DNA of 7,503 nt. Source: Ruminococcaceae bacterium UBA1213. Its GTDB lineage: Bacteria > Bacillota > Clostridia > Oscillospirales > Acutalibacteraceae. The stretch is from assembly GCA_002309275.1 (NCBI GenBank), contig DBXL01000034.1, positions 1-7,503 on the forward strand, written 5' to 3'. The notes below the pieces were generated by a model. The model searched no databases, was not told where the DNA came from, and saw nothing but the letters and a program-made list of their open reading frames with translations. Position numbers and translations under genes: made by a program. The stretch's first letter is position 1. Each line of letters opens with the position of its first letter. This document shows, piece after piece, positions 1 through 5,567 of this stretch.

Positions 1-1019
1 AGACAGCCTGCAAAAGCGAATATCACATAGAGGAATTTCACGCCCTCAAAAGCGGGATATTTGTACCAGCCGGCATTTTTATAGAATTGTTCATAGTCAA
101 ATTCGTTTGCAAAGGGAATTTTTGACAATATATAGGTCAATACAGTAAAAAAGCCGATATGATGGAACATAATAGCAAAAGTGTGGCTTGAAATGTAATT
201 GATGATTCTGATTTTTGCAAGGGGAGGGGCAAGCCACTCCGTAATACACAGCCAGAAACATATTCCAGTAATTGCCGTAAGCAGAGGCATGATATAAATA
301 TCTGTCATAAAGCCTTTCATTTTATAAAGATAATGACAGGCAATTTTATTTTTTGTCACAGCTATCATCACAATATTCGCTGTTACACAGAACAATATCA
401 GTTTTATTTTTGAAGCTTTTTTAAAATATTTTTCCAGCTTTGATTTATACAGTATGCCCAATTCATAGAACTGTATAAAAAAGGCTGTTTTGAGTATCAG
501 AACGGTGTATATGGTATTGTACTGACTTCTTGAAAAATATACTGATGCCATGCCGACCACAGCCATTACAGAAAAAGCAATGATACTGTTCCATTTTTTG
601 AAAATGACTCTGATAAGCGTATAGGCAACTATGACAAAATAAAGCATAGGCACAAACCATGCAGGAAGTGTGAATACAGTATCCCTGCCTTCATTAAGTA
701 TAGAGAAACGGCAGTCCCATGTAATCTGAGGATTATAAAGCTTTAACAGCATGATAAGACAAACATAAACAGCGTTTATCAAAAAAAATGGTATGATAAG
801 CTTGACGGTATTTTTCCAGATGTATTTAAACGGAGTTTTCAGATTTTTTTCACTGAAAAAATAGCCTGAAATAAAAACGAACATTTGCATGAAAAAAGAT
901 TCATAGTTAAAAATGCTGTTGAATATGCCGAAAGGAGAACCTGCGTGCATATCGACAACAAAGAATATTCCCAGAGCCGATAAAAGCATGAATTGTTTAT
1001 TGGATTTTTCTTTTGCCAT
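1..1019 (-). CDS. Membrane acyltransferase (acyltransferase 3 family), C-terminus cut off by window edge
   Basis: The frame is open from an ATG at 1019-1017 to the window edge, giving at least 339 residues with no stop seen. The protein is very hydrophobic, with about eight to ten predicted membrane spans. Near the N-terminus, residues 44-55 read MQMFVFISGYFF, matching the acyltransferase-3 pattern 'FF.lSGyl', and His25 fits the conserved family histidine. A later AWFVPMLYF segment and a SHTFAIMFHHIGFF segment also suit this family. Known members move acetyl or other acyl groups onto exported sugars, cell-wall polymers or lipids; the substrate here cannot be told. The Arg of the usual R-x10-H motif is absent: Ser14 holds that place. 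The ATG lies two bases after the mnmE stop (TGACAATG) with only a weak ribosome site, so translational coupling to mnmE is likely. The family call is good; the function is unknown. Confidence 0.8.
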   Translation of the reverse strand, partial: MAKEKSNKQFMLLSALGIFFVVDMHAGSPFGIFNSIFNYESFFMQMFVFISGYFFSEKNLKTPFKYIWKNTVKLIIPFFLINAVYVCLIMLLKLYNPQITWDCRFSILNEGRDTVFTLPAWFVPMLYFVIVAYTLIRVIFKKWNSIIAFSVMAVVGMASVYFSRSQYNTIYTVLILKTAFFIQFYELGILYKSKLEKYFKKASKIKLILFCVTANIVMIAVTKNKIACHYLYKMKGFMTDIYIMPLLTAITGICFWLCITEWLAPPLAKIRIINYISSHTFAIMFHHIGFFTVLTYILSKIPFANEFDYEQFYKNAGWYKYPAFEGVKFLYVIFAFAGC

Positions 1020-1021
1020 TG

Positions 1022-2386
1022 TCACTTACCTACACAGAAACGTGAAAATATTTTATCTGTCACGGTTTCCGTGACCCTTTCTCCCGTGAGTTCAAGCAGG
1101 CTGTTAATAGCTTCTTCTATAATTACCGTCACAGCGTCAAGAGTGATTCCGAGTTGAACGGCATTGACAGCCTCATTGATGAAATTAAGGGCATTTTCGG
1201 CAGACATTCTCTGTCTTTCGGTGGCAAGGATTCCCTGAGAAGCGTCAAGTTCAGATGTGCCGATGATTTCCGCAACCTTGCTTTCGAGTTCGGCAGAGCC
1301 GTTTCCCATGAGGGCGGATATATAGACAATATGCTTTATTTTGGATTGGATATAGTCTGTATCAAGATTTTGCTGTAAGTCGGTTTTGTTGATAACGGCA
1401 ATGGCAGGGGCATTTTCAAGTAAATCTATCAATGCCTTGTCGTCATCGGAAAGGGGCTGTGAAATGTCGAATACCGCAAGCACAAGACCGGCTTTTAAAA
1501 TGCGGTCTTTGGCACGTTCCACGCCTATTTTTTCAACAGCGTCATCTGTCAGATGAATGCCGGCGGTATCGGAGAGATTAAGCGGAATATCTCCGAGCAT
1601 AACGCTTTCTTCGATAATATCACGGGTAGTACCGGGAATATTTGTAACGATAGAGCGTTCTGTGCCGGAAAGCAGATTCATCAAAGTGGATTTTCCAACA
1701 TTAGGTCTGCCTGCAATGACGGTGTTCACGCCTTCACGCATGATTTTACCTGTATCATATGTTTTAAGCAGGCTTTCAAGTTCTTTGGCACACTGTCCCA
1801 GAGAAGATATAAGACTGCTGTTTTCCACTTGGGGAATGTCATCTTCGGGATAGTCTGCCCATGCGGAGAGATGTGCGGCTGTCGTGACAAGAATATCTTT
1901 TACAGCGTCAATTCTCTGTCGGAGCCTGCCCTCCATGCAGGAGAGGGCGGCTTTGGCAGACTGTTTTCCCCTTGCAGAGATGATGTCCATAACAGCCTCT
2001 GCTTCGGTAAGTCCCATTTTTCCGTTAAGGAAAGCCCTTTTTGTAAATTCGCCGGGCTGAGCGGATACAGCCCCGTTTTTGAGAACGGCACGCAGAACTC
2101 TTTTCGTCACATACAAACCGCCGTGACAGGATATTTCAACGACATCTTCACCGGTATAGCTGTGAGGTGCTTTGAAAACGAGTGCAACGGCTTCATCAAT
2201 TTTCTCGTCACCGTCAAAGACCATGCCAAAAGTAGCAGTATAGCCCTGCATTTTTGTAATATCCTTGTTTGAAACGGACCTGAAAACACGCTGTGCCACT
2301 TCACAGGCATTTTCGCCTGAAATTCTTATGACACCCATTCCGCCTGTACCGTTTGCAGTGGATATTGCGGCAATCGTTTTTTCCAT
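1022..2386 (-). CDS. mnmE: tRNA uridine-5-carboxymethylaminomethyl modification GTPase MnmE
   Basis: MnmE (TrmE/ThdF) works in the cytoplasm with MnmG to place carboxymethylaminomethyl groups on the wobble uridine (U34) of certain tRNAs, using a methylene-tetrahydrofolate carbon. The 454-residue protein has the family's usual length. The N-terminal folate-binding domain spans roughly residues 1-118, and a helical domain surrounds an inserted Ras-like G domain. G-domain motifs are clear: P-loop GRPNVGKS 226-233, switch PGTTRD 251-256, DTAG 273-276 and NKTD 333-336. The chain ends FCVGK, keeping the functionally important cysteine at 451. Start: ATG at 2386-2384, seven bases after a strong AAGGAGG at 2394-2400. 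The 5' leader holds period-7 repeats that can fold into a terminator-like hairpin, so expression could be set separately from jag. Its partner gene mnmG, often next in this operon, is not in the window. Confidence 0.98.
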   Translation of the reverse strand: MEKTIAAISTANGTGGMGVIRISGENACEVAQRVFRSVSNKDITKMQGYTATFGMVFDGDEKIDEAVALVFKAPHSYTGEDVVEISCHGGLYVTKRVLRAVLKNGAVSAQPGEFTKRAFLNGKMGLTEAEAVMDIISARGKQSAKAALSCMEGRLRQRIDAVKDILVTTAAHLSAWADYPEDDIPQVENSSLISSLGQCAKELESLLKTYDTGKIMREGVNTVIAGRPNVGKSTLMNLLSGTERSIVTNIPGTTRDIIEESVMLGDIPLNLSDTAGIHLTDDAVEKIGVERAKDRILKAGLVLAVFDISQPLSDDDKALIDLLENAPAIAVINKTDLQQNLDTDYIQSKIKHIVYISALMGNGSAELESKVAEIIGTSELDASQGILATERQRMSAENALNFINEAVNAVQLGITLDAVTVIIEEAINSLLELTGERVTETVTDKIFSRFCVGK

Positions 2387-2410
2387 TGAAAAGCCTCCTT
2401 TTTATTTCCT

Positions 2411-2463
2411 AAAAAATCAGCAATCAGCAAACATTGCACACTGCACATTGCTAATTGCTAATT
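2411..2463 (-). terminator. Candidate intrinsic terminator or attenuator in jag-mnmE spacer
   Basis: On the transcribed (minus) strand, a 16-base arm (AATTAGCAATTAGCAA, 2463-2448) can pair along its whole length with TTGCTGATTGCTGATT (2430-2415), using 14 Watson-Crick and two G-U pairs. The 17-base loop holds a small TGCA-GTG-TGCA hairpin. The 3' arm runs into a six-T tract (2416-2411). The stem is AU-rich, so termination would probably be partial. On the opposite strand the two G-U pairs become A-C mismatches, so the fold suits the sense RNA only. Confidence 0.5.
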
Positions 2464-2479
2464 GTTAATTGCTAATTGT
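2417..2479. repeat. Nine-unit period-7 tandem repeat
   Basis: Read on the plus strand, the block divides exactly into nine 7-base units: TCAGCAA twice, then ACATTGC, ACACTGC, ACATTGC, TAATTGC, TAATTGT, TAATTGC and TAATTGT. It fills most of the 97-base jag-mnmE spacer and abuts the jag stop codon. Such short heptameric repeats are known in intergenic DNA of cyanobacteria and other bacteria. The unit sequence drifts along the array, so copies have diverged since expansion. Confidence 0.85.
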
Positions 2480-2481
2480 AA

Positions 2482-3345
2482 TTATTCTTCTTCAGGAGCC
2501 GTTTTCTTGACATCTACTCTGCCATAGAGAGAGGTAGAGGGACTTTCATTCATGCTTTCTCTTTCAAACGTACTGAAAACACTGTCCTGAGGGTGACTTT
2601 CATTTTCGGCATACTGCCTTCTCTGATAGCCTGATGAACGGGGACGGCGATTATAGGAGCCGTCTTTGTTGAAGTTGTTGGAGCGGGGCTTGCGGTTTCT
2701 GCCGTAGGACTGTTTATATTCGGGATCGGGACCGATGACAACATGACGCTGCATATCTTCGCCTTCACTCCATGAAGATGCCCCTTTTACTTTCTGAACG
2801 GCAGTATGTATGATTCTTCTTTCATAGGGATTCATAGGTTCAAGGGCGGTTTTCTGACCTGTTTTGAGAGCCTTGAAAGCAAGCTTTCTGCCGAGGATTT
2901 CAAGGGTTTTTTCTCTTTTTTCACGGTAGTTTCCGATATTGATTGAAATTCTGTAATAGCTCTGGTCAACGTGGTTGGCAACAAGACCTGTAAGGTACTG
3001 CAGAGCGTCAAGGGTTTCGCCCCTGTGACCGATGATATAGGCAACGTTTTCACCGTCAAGAGTGATGACGGCACCGTTTTCATCTTCTTCGGCAGTAATT
3101 TCTATTTCGCCTATGTCCATATATTTCAATATTTCTTCAAGGTATGCCTTGGCACACTCAATGGGAGTTATCTCATAAAATGCCCTGACTTTTGCGGGAC
3201 TTCCGCCAAACAGTCCCAGAATCTTTTTTTCGGGCTGCTGGAGAATTTCAAATTGGGTTTTTTCCATAGCCGTTCCCAATTCCTGACAAGCCTTTTGCTT
3301 TGCCTCTTCAACGGTATCTGCTGTTACTACAGTTTCACGCAGCAT
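2482..3345 (-). CDS. jag: Jag/KhpB (EloR) family single-stranded RNA-binding protein
   Basis: This 287-residue cytoplasmic protein has three recognisable parts. Residues 1-50 form a Jag-N domain ending KKILGLFGG. A KH domain (about 75-145) carries the nucleic-acid-binding loop GHRG at 106-109. An R3H domain (about 146-208) carries Arg176 and His180 in YERRIIH. Homologues (KhpB/EloR) pair with KhpA and affect cell elongation and division in streptococci, probably by binding RNA. The last 80 or so residues are low-complexity: first basic and rich in Arg, Asn, Ser and Tyr, then acidic, ending in EEE; this tail looks disordered. The ATG at 3345 follows AGGAGG by nine bases. That ribosome site overlaps the yidC TAG stop, so the two genes are probably translationally linked. 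Being next to yidC is the normal position for jag. Confidence 0.95.
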   Translation of the reverse strand: MLRETVVTADTVEEAKQKACQELGTAMEKTQFEILQQPEKKILGLFGGSPAKVRAFYEITPIECAKAYLEEILKYMDIGEIEITAEEDENGAVITLDGENVAYIIGHRGETLDALQYLTGLVANHVDQSYYRISINIGNYREKREKTLEILGRKLAFKALKTGQKTALEPMNPYERRIIHTAVQKVKGASSWSEGEDMQRHVVIGPDPEYKQSYGRNRKPRSNNFNKDGSYNRRPRSSGYQRRQYAENESHPQDSVFSTFERESMNESPSTSLYGRVDVKKTAPEEE

Positions 3346-3358
3346 AAATTTTTTCCTC

Positions 3359-4432
3359 CTATTTTTTTCTTCCCTGATAGTCGCTCTTGGATTTATTGGA
3401 CTTTGATTTTTTCTTTTGATTTTGTTTTTTCTGATATACCTCTGTATTAGCGGCAGCCTTTATTTCAGCTGCTTTCTGAGATGGCGGCACATAGTCCGGC
3501 ACATCAATGAATGCCACTTCTTTTTCTTCATTTCTCCTGCGTTCAATTCTGTGAGCTTCCGTGCGGGCTTCGATAATGCTTGCATTGTAGAATACGTTCA
3601 TAAGTGCCGACTGCAAAAAGCCGAGAACAGTGGAAGCAATCCAGTAAAAGCCCACTGCACCGGGAACGGTATAAGCAATCCATGCAGACATGAGCGGGAG
3701 CATGAGCAAAGTTGCCATCATACAGCCCTGCATTTTAGTACCCTGCATTTTCTGCATGAGAATCATACTTCCGACAGACGTTGCAAAGCAGAGTACGGGA
3801 ATGAGCCACATCATTGACTGAAAGGAACTTGTACTCGGTGTTGCGAGCAGGTCCCAGCCAAGAAAATTAAAGCCTTCTTTAAATTCATTTATCTTTTCAA
3901 CATCCGATGAATTGAAAAGGGCATTTCCGTTTGTATCGGTAAGGTAGTTGCGGAGAACATCAAAATATTTCAGAATGCTTATTTCGCCGTATCTGATATT
4001 GATGGTGCTTCCCATGGCGGGCAAAGCCGAAAAGCTCTGTACCGCAGTAGAAACTTTATTTCCTGCAATATGAATGGTATTGGAGAGGGGGCTGATAACG
4101 GAGTAATACACACCCAGCATTACTATCATAGGTGCAAACATGGTACTGCATCCGGCTGTGGGATTAATGCCCTCTTTCTGCATGAGTTTTTGAACTTCCT
4201 CATTGGCTTTTGCACGGTTATCAGCGTATTTTTCCATGATTTCACGCTGTTTTTTCTGAAATCTTGCATTGGCTGATGTTGCTTTCTGCTGTTTCACGGA
4301 GAACGGCAGGAGTATCAGTTTTACAATAATGGTAAATATCACGATTGCAAGACCGAAATTTTTCACCAGCAGGAATGCACCCCAAAGTATATAGCCGAAA
4401 ATACTTCCGACTAAATTAAAAATGTCCATCAT
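3359..4432 (-). CDS. yidC: Membrane protein insertase YidC (Oxa1/YidC/Alb3 family)
   Basis: YidC inserts and folds membrane proteins, alone or with SecYEG. The 357-residue protein shows the five-span Gram-positive layout: spans near residues 15-45, 98-117, 207-227, 238-256 and 258-282. A charged cytoplasmic hairpin (about 50-90) lies between spans 1 and 2, and a longer outside loop (about 118-205) between spans 2 and 3. The C-terminal tail is strongly basic (KKKSKSNKSK) and probably contacts the ribosome. There is no lipobox or cleavable signal peptide, unlike Bacillus SpoIIIJ. The groove residue that is usually Arg in bacterial YidC appears as Lys38 (TIIVKLILLP). An in-frame TAA directly precedes the first of two ATGs, fixing the start at 4432 or 4429. 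The ribosome site (AAGGAAGGA, 4451-4443) partly overlaps a 9-bp hairpin, and a 19-codon frame overlaps the start. Confidence 0.97.
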   Translation of the reverse strand: MMDIFNLVGSIFGYILWGAFLLVKNFGLAIVIFTIIVKLILLPFSVKQQKATSANARFQKKQREIMEKYADNRAKANEEVQKLMQKEGINPTAGCSTMFAPMIVMLGVYYSVISPLSNTIHIAGNKVSTAVQSFSALPAMGSTINIRYGEISILKYFDVLRNYLTDTNGNALFNSSDVEKINEFKEGFNFLGWDLLATPSTSSFQSMMWLIPVLCFATSVGSMILMQKMQGTKMQGCMMATLLMLPLMSAWIAYTVPGAVGFYWIASTVLGFLQSALMNVFYNASIIEARTEAHRIERRRNEEKEVAFIDVPDYVPPSQKAAEIKAAANTEVYQKKQNQKKKSKSNKSKSDYQGRKK

Positions 4433-4488
4433 TTAAGAAGTATCCTTCCTTTCCATTGAAGTAAGGGAAAGGAATGCTGACCTCCCAT
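4429..4488 (-). CDS. Possible 19-codon leader peptide upstream of yidC
   Basis: A short reading frame, ATG at 4488 to TGA at 4429, would encode MGGQHSFPLLQWKGRILLK. A GGAG (4499-4496) stands seven bases before its ATG, a normal ribosome-site spacing. Its TGA overlaps the first yidC ATG as ATGA, the usual form of translational coupling. A 9-bp hairpin that touches the yidC ribosome site lies wholly inside it, so a ribosome translating it would open that hairpin. The frame could also be accidental, because part of it comes from a repeat remnant. I know of no homologue. Confidence 0.35.
   Translation of the reverse strand: MGGQHSFPLLQWKGRILLK
4446..4474 (-). promoter_or_regulatory. Hairpin overlapping the yidC ribosome-binding site
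   Basis: On the minus strand TTCCTTTCC (4474-4466) pairs perfectly with GGAAAGGAA (4454-4446) across an 11-base loop. The 3' arm contains the AAAGGA core and the first bases of the better-spaced AAGGA (4447-4443) that would recruit ribosomes to yidC. In the folded state that site is partly hidden. No U-tract follows, so this is not a terminator. Confidence 0.45.
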
Positions 4489-4501
4489 CGCCAAACTCCA
4501 C
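4473..4501. repeat. Diverged remnant of the rpmH-rnpA spacer repeat
   Basis: The stretch starts AATGCT and ends CCAAACTCCAC. The right arm of the rpmH-rnpA spacer element (5196-5226) starts and ends with the same words, with 12 intervening bases here and 14 there. Shared terminal blocks of 6 and 11 bases in the same order suggest common origin. Confidence 0.5.
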
Positions 4502-4517
4502 AAAAAATAGTTGCAAT

Positions 4518-4769
4518 TCACTTTTTATTCTCTTTTTGATAGGCTATTTTCTTATGTTTTTCAGGGACGGGATCATAACCCCCGCTTGAAAAGGGATTGC
4601 ATCGAAGAATTCTCCATATCGTCATAAAAGTGCCTTTGAAAGCACCGAAACGGGAAATAGCCTGTATCCCATATACCGAACATACCGGGTAATATTTACA
4701 GCAGGGCGGTGTAAGCGGAGAGATAAACTTCTGATAACCCCGTATAAGCCAAATAAGCAGGCGTTTCAT
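4518..4769 (-). CDS. yidD: Membrane protein insertion efficiency factor YidD
   Basis: YidD is a small, inner-face membrane-associated protein that assists YidC-dependent insertion. The 83 residues match the family in length and motifs: an amphipathic N-terminal helix (KRLLIWLIRGYQKFISPL), the cysteine-rich PPCCKYYPVCSVYG block (21-34), RILRCNPF (53-60) and GGYDPVP (63-69). The usual PTCS of the block is PVCS here. Its ATG overlaps the rnpA stop as ATGA, and its ribosome site (GGCAGGTG) lies within rnpA, indicating translational coupling. Position between rnpA and yidC is the standard order. The tail is lysine-rich. An 85-base spacer separates it from yidC. Confidence 0.96.
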   Translation of the reverse strand: MKRLLIWLIRGYQKFISPLTPPCCKYYPVCSVYGIQAISRFGAFKGTFMTIWRILRCNPFSSGGYDPVPEKHKKIAYQKENKK

Positions 4770-5098
4770 TTCAGAACACCTGCCTCTTTCAGCTCTTTTT
4801 TCATTGAACGCAGAATATCATAGCTTTTGACAAAGGGGGTTTTTGCCCTTGCCACAAAGACTATATCATATCCATTTTTAACGCTGTCCGAGATTTCCCT
4901 GAAAGCCTCACGGATAATTCTGCGTGACCTGTTACGCAGGACGGCTTTACCGATTTTTTTACCGGTAGTGATGCCGATTCTGACATCACGGGTGCGGTTT
5001 CTTATAACATACGTCACCAATATGCCCGATGCATAAGAAGTACCCTTTGCATATATACGGCGGAAATCCTTATTTTCCTTGATAGTGACAATATCCAT
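4766..5098 (-). CDS. rnpA: Ribonuclease P protein component
   Basis: RnpA is the protein subunit of RNase P; it binds the catalytic RNA and helps it remove 5' leaders from pre-tRNAs. From the ATG at 5098 it has 110 residues, normal for the family, starting MDIVTIKENKDFRRIYAKG, which matches the usual RnpA N-terminus. The RNA-binding signature RNRSRRIIRE lies at 55-64. A longer frame opens at an ATG at 5155, but the extra 19 residues come from repeat DNA (MLHSPLSTLHSE) with no family match, so I chose 5098. The ribosome site there is GGTGA (5107-5103), modest in strength. The gene follows rpmH after 141 bases holding a large inverted repeat, and overlaps yidD by four bases. Confidence 0.96.
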   Translation of the reverse strand: MDIVTIKENKDFRRIYAKGTSYASGILVTYVIRNRTRDVRIGITTGKKIGKAVLRNRSRRIIREAFREISDSVKNGYDIVFVARAKTPFVKSYDILRSMKKELKEAGVLK

Positions 5099-5121
5099 AA
5101 CTTCACCACAACCTTTTTTTT

Positions 5122-5237
5122 CAGAGTGCAGAGTTGAGAGTGGAGAGTGGAGCATTCGCTGTACTCAATTTTTCGCATTCAAGCGGAATTTTACAAATGC
5201 TCCACTCTCAACTCTCCAAACTCCACTCTTAACTTTC
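5122..5237. repeat. Inverted heptad-repeat element in rpmH-rnpA spacer
   Basis: Left arm (5122-5156) is a run of 7-base units CAGAGTG, CAGAGTT, GAGAGTG, GAGAGTG, GAGCATT. Right arm (5196-5237) is their rough reverse complement: AATGCTC, CACTCTC, AACTCTC, CAAACTC, CACTCTT, AACTTTC. The innermost 14 bases match perfectly (5143-5156 with 5196-5209). After one mismatch, six more pairs follow, so 20 of 21 positions pair. The 39-base centre has further self-complementary parts (TGTA/TACA, CGC/GCG). On the sense strand the stem is followed by A residues, not U, so it is not a terminator. Confidence 0.8.
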
Positions 5238-5239
5238 AA

Positions 5240-5374
5240 TTAGTAAGAAAGTCTTTTTCTTCCTTTAGCTCTTCTTCTTGCAAGCACCTTGCGTCCGTTT
5301 GCAGTGGACATTCTTTTTCTGAAGCCATGTTCTTTCTTTCTGTGGATTTTCTTCGGCTGGTAAGTTCTCAGCAT
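5240..5374 (-). CDS. rpmH: 50S ribosomal protein bL34
   Basis: This 44-residue, extremely basic protein begins MLRTYQPKKIHRKKEHGF, continues through RMSTANGRKVLARRRAKGR and ends KRLSY. It matches bL34 of the large ribosomal subunit along its whole length. The ATG at 5374 follows AGGAGG (rc of 5383-5388) at good spacing, within AAAGGAGGAAATTTCAATG. It is the first gene of the leftward operon, about 70 bases below a near-consensus promoter. It is followed by rnpA, as in most bacteria, but dnaA, its usual divergent neighbour, is absent. Confidence 0.97.
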   Translation of the reverse strand: MLRTYQPKKIHRKKEHGFRKRMSTANGRKVLARRRAKGRKRLSY

Positions 5375-5428
5375 TGAAATTTCCTCCTTTCACTTGGGCA
5401 CATATCCCATATACATATAAAGTTTGCA

Positions 5429-5460
5429 AATTATAACCCTGCACCATAGAATTATAACCC
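5429..5460. repeat. Two 11-base copies around the rpmH -10 box, 21 bases apart
   Basis: AATTATAACCC occurs at 5429-5439 and again at 5450-5460, a period of 21 bases or two helical turns. On the minus strand each copy reads GGGTTATAATT and contains a TATAAT. The upstream copy is the -10 region of the rpmH promoter. The downstream one lacks a convincing -35 and would sit just after the transcription start. Confidence 0.7.
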
Positions 5461-5480
5461 AAACCATACCGCAATGTCAA
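5451..5480 (-). promoter_or_regulatory. Promoter of the rpmH operon
   Basis: On the minus strand TTGACA (5480-5475), an 18-base spacer and TATAAT (5456-5451) give two perfect sigma-A boxes. Transcription would begin near 5444, leaving an untranslated leader of about 70 bases before rpmH. The strength suits a ribosomal protein gene. Confidence 0.85.
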
Positions 5481-5518
5481 CTGAAAACTTGAATTTTCCC
5501 GAAAAAAAAATCTTGCGG

Positions 5519-5554
5519 AAAAAAAGGGAGAGAGAATTTTTGATTCTCTCTCCC
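5519..5554 (-). terminator. Intrinsic terminator after the purine permease
   Basis: On the minus strand GGGAGAGAGAAT pairs perfectly with ATTCTCTCTCCC (12 bp, five-base loop) and is followed by seven T residues (5525-5519). It begins 13 bases after the permease stop and separates that gene from the rpmH promoter. Reverse-strand use is unlikely, as no T-run lies on the other side. Confidence 0.95.
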
Positions 5555-5567
5555 GTAAGGGCGGATT

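Noticed and set aside
463..660. 65-codon minus-strand frame rich in Cys and His
   Set aside because: It is an out-of-frame shadow of the continuous acyltransferase frame, despite looking zinc-finger-like.
1553..2272. 239-codon open frame on the plus strand
   Set aside because: It lies antisense to mnmE, has no ribosome site or family resemblance, and mnmE has every expected motif.
2417..2479. CRISPR array
   Set aside because: The unit is 7 bases with no spacers; it is a simple tandem repeat.
4433..4456. Seven-codon frame MERKDTS ending directly before the yidC ATG
   Set aside because: It has no ribosome site of its own; the AAGGAAGG within it more simply serves yidC.
5099..5155. Upstream ATG that would lengthen RnpA by 19 residues
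   Set aside because: The extension is encoded by the heptad-repeat arm and does not resemble RnpA; the start at 5098 gives the normal N-terminus and has GGTGA before it.
5122..5237. Intrinsic terminator between rpmH and rnpA
   Set aside because: The strong stem is followed by A residues on the transcribed strand, and on the other strand by no T-run.
5341..5349. TGTGGATTT resembling a DnaA box
   Set aside because: It has mismatches to TTATCCACA, lies in rpmH codons and has no neighbouring boxes.
5265..5480. 71-codon minus-strand frame over rpmH and its promoter
   Set aside because: It is in another frame from the clear bL34 gene, spans the promoter and has no recognisable product.
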